The position numbers and the translations under genes were made by a program. A stretch of DNA of 64,000 nt from Telopea speciosissima (Eukaryota > Streptophyta > Magnoliopsida > Proteales > Proteaceae), in NCBI RefSeq assembly GCF_018873765.1, contig NC_057926.1:57177378-57241377 (forward strand), read 5' to 3'. Shown here piece after piece: positions 55,740-64,000 of this stretch. Position 1 is the stretch's first letter; every line of letters begins with the position of its first letter. Under the pieces are notes generated by a model, which searched no databases, was not told the DNA's origin, and worked only from the letters and a program-made list of their open reading frames with translations.

Positions 55740-56508
55740 AGGGTATCGAGAGAGGGGTAGATGACATCGAGGCTTTCTTGGTCGCGATGGTGGCGGTGGT
55801 GCAATGTCTAGCTCGGCTTTCTCTCAACAATTAAAGTTATCCCGGATCGTTCTTATAGTTCTTGTCTTAAGATGAACAAGCTGGGAACTTTTAGAAATGG
55901 TAGACTTGTATATTTAATCGAGATGAACAAAATCAAATGTTTTGAGTTGGAACAGATGAGATCTTACATTTCGAGTTGAGAAAGACACGATTATGCAAGC
56001 AGAATCGAAACAATCATGGTGTTTAGATAAGTATCTTTTGATTGAGCAGGATAGAATCATATGTCTTTGTTGGAATAGATGAAATCATGAATGTTGAAAT
56101 GGGAAGGATATGATTGCCTCCCAAGAAGATTTGGAATAATTGAATATTTGTAATTAATCTTATATGTATCTCTATGTATTTGCTTAATTCTCTCTTATTT
56201 AAATCATTGTTGATAATTGTGCTTGGTTATGATTGATTCATTATTGTTTATGAATTATAACATATAGTTACCCATTTATGACCTACTTAAGGCTCAACCA
56301 AGCAATTATATAGTTGTAGCTTTCTGACCTATGGTTCAAGTCCTAAGTTCCATGTTACCTATTATCTTCTAAGTTCTTGTTTCACCACAATCGAGTCTTC
56401 TCCTATGTCGCACACCATCATTTATGTTCTTGAAGATTTTTAGTTTAGAACCTAATTGTGGAGAGTAAATCAAGAGTCCCAGCAGGTGTGGTCGGTGCAG
56501 AGCATCAT
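55740..56508 (-). other. Leader side of the large LTR element
   Basis: AT-rich, non-coding. On the minus strand it follows the primer binding site. Confidence 0.5.
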
Positions 56509-56520
56509 GGATCGATACCA
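56509..56520 (-). promoter_or_regulatory. Primer binding site of the large LTR element
   Basis: Minus-strand TGGTATCGATCC, three bases after the LTR end. The first seven bases match the initiator Met-tRNA site TGGTATCAGAGC; the rest has drifted. Confidence 0.6.
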
Positions 56521-56523
56521 CTC

Positions 56524-59387
56524 TGTCACGCCCCCATCCCAACAAGGATAAAATACATTATAAGGGGTGACTAGGACGACGCTTGTCATCCTACTAAGCG
56601 CGCCAGGATCAACGACACGGTGTCCCAACGCATGATCATAACTAATATTAAAACAATATAATATCAGTGCGGAAAGGGAAATATTACATCCAAATGATCA
56701 CTAGTTTTACGGAGCGTATAAAATTAATAGTTACAAGATGATCAAAGCCTAGATGATAAATCGTAGTTAATCCATTTTTCATTACCATCTAATAATGATC
56801 AACAAGGGTATAACAGTAAATGTTTTTACATGGGCCTACGCCTAAAATAAACAAAAGGGGAACAAGTCCTAGAATTCCCACGGCCCGTAGGCGCAATCGT
56901 CACAAGGACACTGTTGCCATGTTCCTCTAACACGACTTCCGGCTCCTCCGCACTGCATCATAATCTAAAAATTGTGTACACGAGGGGTTAGCTCTCCACG
57001 AGCCGGTGAGGGGATGGGGATGCACAAACACACAATTCACATAGTCCAATGATGCATGCATATGTTAAGTAAATTTTCCACCTAACATCACAACTAAGTC
57101 AATGGCATATGCTATTGTGACAACTCGGGAGACACTTGTGGGTCACTTAACTTATCGCCACAATGAAACCTCAATTGTCACCTGGGACCTACGCCGATCG
57201 AAGCCTCCAAGACCACTCGGTGGCGGACCCACGATAACCAATACTACCATGGTGGCCTCTCCCACCTCCACGAATCCGGTGTGCGATTACCCAACACCTA
57301 AACCCCTGTTGGTAAGGGTCGTAGCATAAGGGTGTAAAATCCTAGCCACATCTACATGCAAGTCCTATCGTCCCGAGAGGTAATCCGGGCTCATCAACTT
57401 TTCATCCTGGTTTAGTGCCCGGTTACCCGACTGACGGCGCATCTGATTCAACATGACATTCAACATAATTTCTTCATAAATGTATATATTATCCGGTTTT
57501 GCACCGCACCTCACTGAGACCCATCAAAGTAAAGCATCTCTAATTAACATCATAACATTCATATATAAAAGTATGCAATATGCGCAAGCATGCTTAATAA
57601 TTTATAATGATGACATAATATACAATGCAATAATAATATCAAGCCCAAACAACCAAACCCACTCACAATATGTGTTATGCCCCGATGTTATGAGTTGTCG
57701 CGAAATCAAGTAACACGTCACAAGATGAAAACTTTAAACCTAAATAAAGAGTGAAAATAGGGTTAATTAAGTAAAGGGACGGATCCCCAAAACGTCTCCC
57801 ATAAATTATTTAAGTATAAGGTTTGAAGTAGAGTGGTTGCGGGAGTGGTTTCATGCCCAAATTCGCAACCACATGTAAATCCTAGGAAACCGGGGGCTCG
57901 GACGGTTTCGTCAAGGTCGTTGCGGATGTGGTTTTAAAACTGAAACAGTGTAAATCCTAGAAATCGGGGTTGAGACGTTTGTCAAGGTCGGTTGCGGATG
58001 TGGTTTTGTAAAACGAAACCGAGTGTAAATCCGACCTTCACAGGGGCCTTCTCGGGAAGGTAATTTCGGGTGGTTTCTTGCAGGTCTAAAACCACATGTA
58101 AGTCCTAGCTAACCAGGGGCTTAGGAAGGTCTCGCCAAGGGTGGTTGCGGTGTGGTTTCTCAGTGCGAAACCACATGTAAAACCACATACCGCAAATCGA
58201 AAATTGAAGGGTTTCTTGCTAGGGATTCATTTTCCAAGGGGTTTAAAGGTAGGGAGGCTTCAAGAAAACTTCCTCCTAGGTACATTAGGGTTCTAAGACC
58301 TCATTAGGTCCATGTAATCCCATGGATTTAAGAGGAAAAACAAAGAGAACCTAAATTAAGACATAATAGGGTAGAAACCTTAAATTTCTTAAATGGAAAG
58401 AGATTACTTAGGCTTAGGGCTTGTAATGGAGTGAAATAACTCCACTATAGTCTAGGTTTAGAGGTTCCATCGATTCCTTGGTCGAATCTCTCCCATTTCC
58501 CAAACCTCAAAACTCAAAATAGATGAAGAGATGTGGGTTTCAATGGCTTACCTTCCCCAATGTAGAAAAGCTCCACGTAGAGGGCTCCACAAGGTGAGAT
58601 TCCAAGCCTTCAACCAAGCTTTTCCATTCCTCCTTCTCCTTTTCTCCTTCCTTCTTTCTTCTTTCCTTCTTTCTTCTTTCTTCTTTCTCCTTTCTCTCCT
58701 CTTTCTCTCCTCCACGATTTAGGTTAGATGGGAGAAGAAATGAAAATGAATGCTTCTCCCCCCCCCCTTTGTCTTATTTATAGAAAATGGGCTTGGGTCC
58801 TTTAAGTTAAATGGGTCAAGTAGTTAAATGGGTGGATCCAAGATAAATGGGTCATTAGGCCAAATGGATAGTTTAAGTTAAATGGCTCAAGAGGGCTTAA
58901 TGGGTTGACCCATGGTCTTATTTAGGGTACAGGAATGGGTTAACCCATCTTTGGGTCAAATAGAGTCAAATGGGCCCTCAAGTTGAATGGGCCTCTTAAC
59001 TAAATGGGTCTGCCCATAGGTTTCAAATAGAAAAGAACCCACTTGGGGATGGGTCCATCCACCATGGGATTATAAGCCCATCACACGCTCCCTTAAATAA
59101 GGGGGACCCACAAATAGAATATTCCCAACTCAACTAAAATAGCCCGGGCGGTCTAAATCTTGACCCGCACTTCGAGGGCATCGAGGAAAAAGATAAATAA
59201 ATAAGCCAAGGGCTAAAACTTACTTCTCCATTGCCATGGTGTGTCAATGGTAAGCCCGTATCATGGTCAATAATTTGTAACTGGGTTTGACCACCAGTGA
59301 GAACAGCTCACCAGCACGTGGCAGTGATAACCACACGTCACGGGGAAGAAATAATAATTAATTATGATCCGGGGTGCGGGTATAACA
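56524..59387 (-). repeat. LTR, 2,864 bp (5' LTR on the minus strand)
   Basis: Partner of 48527-51377. Differences are concentrated in GC-rich spots, for example near 49430 versus 57425 and 49900-50000 versus 57890-58010. Confidence 0.92.
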
Positions 59388-59392
59388 CATAC

Positions 59393-60272
59393 ATCTCAAA
59401 AACATATCACTATTCAAGCACCAAATCCATCCCATGGAAAAATAAAAAATAATTAAAAAAAAAAACACATGTTGTGCATGGGATGGGGTGTTTGACAGCA
59501 TTACCCCAATGGTAGCGTCAAACCGGTCTGGACTGCAATGGAGGGATATAATTGCTAATTTAAATTTACAAATACATAATAGCAAAATTAAATATAAAGA
59601 AAACAATTAAAACCCAAAAACGACCCACAACCATACATATAAGCCCATTAGGGAAAAAGGTAAGGGGGTGGGTGAAGGGATTCCCACTTCACCCATCTCC
59701 TTCCCCCAAAAAACCCTAAAAAATCAAATCCTTAAAAAGAATGCGAATCTGCCCTTCTTTTTTTTATCCGTGGGGCAGGCCACCATGCAAGCAGCCTTGT
59801 GGCACACAGCCGCGGTAGCCGCAGGCCACGGCCTGTTGCTATGCGCACAGGCACAAGCACGGACAGATTCTTAAAAACCAGGAAAAGAAATTGTGGTTTA
59901 AAACAAACTTTCATCATTACCCATCAATCACCAATCATCCATCTTTCATCATGATTGCCAGATTTTTATTTTTTTTTTCCTTCTTCTTTCTTCTTGTTTT
60001 CTTTTCTTTCTTTTTTTTTTTTGTATCTCAATAGCAGCTGCTTGGCCCAGCCAACGGCTGCTGCATGTGTACACCTTGCTGCACACGGCCACGGCAACGC
60101 AGGCAACGGCCAGCTACTACTGCTGCTGTGCGTGGCCTAGGTCGTGCGGACCCCTGCACACACCCACGTCAGTCGTTGGCCATGACCTGGTGTTGCGGGC
60201 ATGCGCCAAGGGCAACGAGGCTTGGGGATGAAAGAAAAAAAGAGAAAAAAATGGACGAACCAAAAGCCAACA
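59393..60272 (-). other. Copia leader, distal part
   Basis: On the minus strand this runs from the primer binding site at 60273 towards the gag ATG at 48070, once the large LTR element is removed. It has two GC-rich stretches (59775-59860, 60045-60215) around AT-rich text, and no credible ORF. Confidence 0.5.
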
Positions 60273-60284
60273 GCTCTAATACCA
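60273..60284 (-). promoter_or_regulatory. Copia primer binding site
   Basis: Minus-strand TGGTATTAGAGC, one base after the LTR end TCTAACA. One difference from the usual TGGTATCAGAGC. Confidence 0.8.
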
Positions 60285-60285
60285 T

Positions 60286-60633
60286 TGTTAGATCACATAC
60301 ACCAAGATTCAAATTAACTAGGGTTTGGATCATACCTGAATGTGTATGGAAGCGTAGCGGAAGAAGGATCAAAAGCCAAGCCGATGGTTACGAGCACACA
60401 AGCGAATCTCCACGATCACGACAGGCTTCTCCATAGAGAACTCCACACCACAAATCCTTGGGAAGAGATGGAATCTCAATCGTGTAACTCTTCATACAAG
60501 AAATGGGGTGTGCAACCTATCGAGATAAAATAAGGTAGGAGTACTATATCAAGCTTCCATCTAACCAACATAGTACATCACTCACAAATAATCTCGAAAT
60601 ACCCCAAACGATCCACTTACACCAGATCTAACA
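60286..60633 (-). repeat. Copia LTR, 348 bp, with signals on both sides
   Basis: On the minus strand it starts TGTTAGATCTGGTGTAAG and ends TATGTGATCTAACA. It is followed by a primer binding site, as a 5' LTR, and preceded by GAGGGGTCGAGAG (60634-60646), a purine-rich tract as before a 3' LTR. It is an inverted relative of 62186-62838. Confidence 0.78.
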
Positions 60634-60682
60634 CTCTCGACCCCTCATGATGAGCAGTGTTAATCCTTGGTATGTAATGTCC

Positions 60683-61357
60683 AAAATACCCTATGCAGCG
60701 ACAATAGGCAGTCTGATATATGCGATGATGTGCACGCGTCCAGATATTTACTTTGTCGTTGGCATGGTGAGTCGTTACCAGAGTAACACAGGGCCAGTTC
60801 ATTGGTAGGCAATAAAGAGAATACTTCGATACCTACGTGGCACTACAGACCTCTTGCTCACCTTCAGTGGTTCAGACTTGAGACTGAGATGCTATAGTGA
60901 TGCTGATTGGGCTAGTGATAGAGACAAGCGCAAGTCCACTTTGGGGTATGCGTTTGTCCTAGGAGGCGGGGCTGTCACTTGGAGTAGCAAGAAACAGACC
61001 TGCATCACCCTATCCACGATGGAGTCACAGTACGCCGCATGTTCGACAGTTGTACAGGAGGTCGTTTGGCTCAGGAGGTTCTTGCAGTGACTTAGTGTTT
61101 CTGCTCACTCAAATGACATTGTGCTTATACACTGTGACAGCACGGCAACGCTTGCATTTGCGAAGGACTCCAAATTCCATGGTAGAGCCAAGCACATTGA
61201 CATACGATATCACTACATTCAAGACATGGTAGCGCGAGGTGAAGTTGTTCTGCAGCATATCTCCACTGGCAATATGTTGGCTGATCCATTGACTAAGCCT
61301 ATTGCCAGAGATGTTTTCCTAGTTCACGTTAGGAACTTGGGACTCAGGCGGATTTGA
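60683..61357 (+). pseudogene. Copia reverse transcriptase end and RNase H
   Basis: One plus-strand frame reads KIPYAATIGSLIYAMM, TRPDIYFVVGMVSRYQ, a TAG for W at 60806-60808, IKRILRYLRGTTDLLL, then the RNase H core YSDADWASDRDKRKSTLGYA, GGGAVTWSSKKQ, TLSTMESQYAA, a TGA at 61088-61090, IHCDSTATLAFAKDS, HGRAKHIDIRYHYIQDMV and NMLADPLTKPIARD. It is truncated at the 5' side, where it meets the inverted LTR region. Most of the catalytic acidic residues remain, but the stops make it dead. Confidence 0.9.
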
Positions 61358-62185
61358 TATGTATTTTATTTGGGAACATTTTGTTTCTGATGGACATTTA
61401 TCTGTATTTCTCTTGCATTTATTAATGAGCATATATTTGTTTGAGTAATCTTGTGTGTATACATTCATTGTTTCTAAAGATGTCACCAGGCATGGAATCG
61501 ACCCACTCACACGAGTGATTCGCCTCGGCGCTGGGGCATAGCGAGCGAGATGAGCCCATGAGCATATGTGCTCTATGGCGCCTTAGTTAGAGCTAAGGTG
61601 AGACCTTTACTTGGTCCAACTTGGAAGACACCATACTTCCAAGTAGTCTGTTAGAAGCCAGATGTGAGGTTCTAAGCAGAAACCAATAGGGTGACTGCGC
61701 TAGAGACTCAGGTTAGGCGCTTAGAGTAGCAACTAGACTAAGATCGGTATGGCGTTTATTTATTGCGAGTGACATGCCCACCCTAGTGGGAGTTACGCCA
61801 TACCATACATATCATACTGCATGTGCTCATGACGACTGATTGTGAGAGTGATCGAATGGATCCCTACTTCATCACTGTGTGAGCCACGTGGATTGTATTA
61901 ATCCCAGAGTACCCTTATTACCTAAGACAATGTCATGAAAAAGACACCCAATGACGCTACTTTGACGTTCTCCATAGGATCATGAATGATGCGGTCCAAC
62001 GGGAAGCGATTGGGAAAGTTGTTGGGGATATTTGAATTGACATGAGGGGCTCAGCAAAAACCATCAAACGTTACACCTTTGTTATGTGACTCATTGCCCG
62101 GGCGACGTGTCGTATTTTTTATCAACGCAGTCATGAGTGCATTACATACCAAGGATTAACAATGCTCATCATGAGGGGTCAAGAG
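61358..62185 (+). other. Copia 3' spacer and purine tract
   Basis: Non-coding region between the RNase H stop and the following LTR. It ends in GAGGGGTCAAGAG (62173-62185), a polypurine tract. The last 45 bases (from 62140) are the inverted match of 60634-60680. Confidence 0.65.
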
Positions 62186-62838
62186 TATTAGATCTGGTGT
62201 AAGTGGATCGTTTGGGGTATTTCGAGACTTTTGAGAGTGATGTACTAAGTTGGCTAGATGGAAGTTTGATATAGTACTCCTACCTTGTATCATCTCGTCA
62301 GGTCGCACGCCTCATTGCCTGTATGAAGGATAATGGAGACTGGGAGGAGCTTGAATGCATAATTAAGCTTATGCGCCCTATGTGGGCGAGTGGGAGATGT
62401 AATAAGACATGGGCTTTGGGCCCAATATGATCGCCCACATGAGGGGGTTGATCGCAGGCCCATAGGGAGGGACGGTCACTTAAGTGATCGATCCCTTCCC
62501 CTCTTCTCTTCTTCTATTTTAGATTCCCGGAGGGAATTGGATTAGTGGGGGTGCCCAGGGGGTGTAGCCTATAAATAGGTTATTAGGTTCTAACCCTAAA
62601 TATACATGACAGATTCGGATTCCTCTCCCTCCTCTTTAAGCTCTGGATATTCCTAGGGTTTCCATTCGATTGCCTAGGGTTTTGTGGTATGGATTTCCCT
62701 TGTGGAGAAGCCTGTAGAGATCGTGATCTGCTCGTAACTGCAAGCCGCATTCGATCATCCCTTCCGCTGCGATTCCACTCCGTTAAGGTAAGGTCTAAAC
62801 CTCTGTGATTAATGGATTGGAATGGTCGAATGATAACA
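62186..62838 (+). repeat. Copia LTR, plus orientation, about 650 bp
   Basis: Starts TATTAGATCTGGTGTAAG (TG mutated to TA) and matches the reverse complement of 60286-60633 at both ends (62186-62340 and about 62690-62838), with roughly 300 bp extra in the middle. Inside the extra part is GCGAGTGGGAGA followed by TGTAATAAGACATGGG at 62398, which itself looks like a polypurine tract and LTR start, so a second LTR may be nested here. The right end, near TGATAACA, is tentative. Confidence 0.6.
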
Positions 62839-63270
62839 CTGAGAAATGGGAAACTTACTTGCTATAACTCAAATGAGAAACAATCCAAAGAGGGCTTTAG
62901 TCATGCTTGTTCTTACTTTCATTTTTTCACAAGTCTGATAACGAAAATTTTATATCCCCCCCCCCCCTTTTATTTGTGATTGAAACCCTCTCTTCAAATG
63001 TAGTTCTGTAGTGTTAGTGTACCTTACTGAACTGAGCACCCATTTCCTTTTCTTGTTTGTATAACTCAGCTAGTACCTATAGTGCATCTCTTTTTTTTTT
63101 TTTTCCTTTTACCCTCAGGTATTTTTTAATTTCCTTGTAATTTTGGTGGGGATTTGGAAGCATATTGTGTCATGGATTGAGTAAATTTCATCTGGTTTTA
63201 TTTGTAATATTTTGGTCATTCATCTAAGCTTTTGATTTGAAGCTAATGGAATTTTACCCATGCTTTCTAG
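62839..63270 (+). other. AT-rich sequence before the cellulose synthase exon
   Basis: Contains C and T runs (62958-62968, 63091-63104) and a pyrimidine tract, ending CTTTCTAG, a fair splice acceptor. It reads as an intron; no preceding exon was found. Confidence 0.45.
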
Positions 63271-63480
63271 GGCTGTTGAAGGTGAATTCTGCAAGATTTG
63301 AGTGGACAAATTTGCCAAATTTGTGGGGATGAAAATTGAGATTATAGTAGACGGAGAGCCCTTTGTTGCTTATAATGAATGTGCTTTCCTAGTTTGCAGG
63401 CCTTACTATAAGTGCGAGAGAAGAGAGGGCAATCAAGCTTGCCCTCAATGCAAAACTATATATATAAAAGCGCATCCAAG
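63271..63480 (+). pseudogene. Cellulose synthase (CESA) zinc-finger exon, damaged
   Basis: Reads [11 protein letters not shown] in one frame, then after a one-base insertion near 63332 [36 protein letters not shown], ending at a GTGAG donor. This is the N-terminal RING-type zinc finger of plant cellulose synthases, which mediates subunit dimerisation. Two zinc-ligand cysteines are replaced by tyrosine (VACNEC has become VAYNEC, RPCYE has become RPYYK). The frameshift and lost ligands mark a pseudogene. No later CESA exon is visible before the window ends. Confidence 0.85.
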
Positions 63481-64000
63481 GTGAGATTTTTATACTTTCT
63501 TATTCCATTCTGCCATCTTCTCCAGCATCGCATGTTGGGTATAGATGGGATAGATAGGAGAAAATTGAGGGGGAAAGAGATGGAAAAGGAAGATCAGGGG
63601 CAATGGGGTGGTTTAGTGAGGGATTTAGGGCATGGTGAATGAGGGTTTTGGTTGGTGGAAGGAAGAAGAAGGTGATGGAGAAGAAAAGAAAAAGAAGGTC
63701 AACAGAGAAGGAGGAGGTTCAGCTGGGTTACCTACGATTAGGGTTTAGTGAAGTGGAGAGGATTAGATGGACGTACTTCATTTTTGTTCTCCTGACTCAG
63801 AGAAGAGGTCGGCCATTGTCCTTTTTCAAAACCTTCGTTTCCCTCGGAGTTTGCAAGAGACACCTTGGAGCTCGCTGGAGATGAAGGTCAAACCTTCGTT
63901 TCCTCTATTATGGGTGTTTTACGTTGAAGATGAAGACAAGGGTAGTAGTGTAATTTTATTTCTAATGTTTTAATACAATCTCTTCTAAACTAAAACTAAT
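63481..64000. other. GA-rich and unrecognised sequence to window end
   Basis: No further CESA exon and no credible ORF. The last part (GACAAGGGTAGTAGTGTAA) is worded like the inner end of a Mutator-type terminal repeat, but cannot be confirmed here. Confidence 0.4.

Larger units (their letters stand above)
48527..59387 (-). mobile_element. LTR retrotransposon with 2.85-kb LTRs, non-autonomous
   Basis: Two near-identical direct repeats (48527-51377 and 56524-59387) with ends TGTCACG...TATAACA, flanked by the perfect 5-bp duplication CATAC (48522-48526 and 59388-59392). Polarity is minus: after the right LTR the minus strand reads GAG then TGGTATCGATCC, and before the left LTR it reads GGTGGGGAGGA preceded by TTTCGGGGACGAAATTTC, which I associate with Del/Tekay chromoviruses. 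The 5.1-kb interior has no recognisable gag, protease, reverse transcriptase or integrase, so it would need helper proteins. A T run of about 26 lies at 52331-52358. Confidence 0.9.

Noticed and set aside
57102..58722. ORFs repeated at 49138-49329 and 50534-50803
   Set aside because: Duplicate occurrence is due to the paired LTRs, and the frames differ between the two copies.
59668..60436. GC-rich ORFs on both strands
   Set aside because: The region is explained as the leader of a minus-strand Copia; the frames have no family resemblance.
1..64000. Search for CRISPR-like arrays, bacterial operons, phage genes or tRNA clusters
   Set aside because: No regularly spaced direct repeats with unique spacers, no ribosome-binding-site organised genes and no tRNA cloverleaf that I could support; the tRNA-like words found are retroelement primer sites.

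Overview
The window is nuclear DNA of a flowering plant. The evidence is introns with plant-like splice sites, plant-specific gene families (an Ole e 1-like protein, cellulose synthase, plant MIA40) and a dense load of plant transposable elements: Copia, a chromovirus-like LTR element, plant L1 and RTE LINEs, Mutator-like and hAT elements. I cannot name the species. There is no operon structure, CRISPR, phage or bacterial gene, and I found no confident tRNA or rRNA.

Only two genes look intact, both on the minus strand. One (27557 to 23496, 6 exons, 206 codons) encodes a small charged plant protein of unknown function and contains what looks like a U12-type AT-AC intron. The other (46451 to 35167, 4 exons, 144 codons) encodes MIA40, the oxidoreductase that drives disulfide-coupled import into the mitochondrial intermembrane space. 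Its 9.1 kb first intron is filled with transposon debris. A single-exon ORF for a small secreted protein (14528-14953) may also be real.

Layout: 1-2770, a Copia coding fragment fused head-on to an inverted Copia leader and LTR. 4655-9518, a plant L1 LINE on the minus strand with an 18-bp target duplication. 10388-13410, a Mutator-like element with a perfect 9-bp target duplication, carrying a broken ARM-repeat gene that is itself split by a solo LTR. 13564-14365, an unpaired Mutator-type terminal repeat and a gene fragment. 15289-22629, a 5'-truncated LINE split by a hAT element (8-bp duplication) and by a 3-kb solo LTR (5-bp duplication). 23496-27557, the U12-intron gene. 29178-32466, nested Mutator-type elements, the inner one carrying an Ole e 1-like gene fragment. 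35167-46451, the MIA40 gene. 47487-62838, an old Copia element on the minus strand, cut by an 10.9-kb LTR element with 2.85-kb LTRs and no recognisable pol, next to an oppositely oriented Copia RNase H and LTR. 63271-63480, a damaged cellulose synthase zinc-finger exon.

The window is best read as two ordinary housekeeping genes embedded in layered insertions whose order can be partly worked out from target-site duplications. I did not find a clearly new biological system. The most informative structures are the AT-AC intron, the two gene-carrying Mutator-type elements, and the large LTR element whose only sizeable ORF is antisense to its transcription signals.
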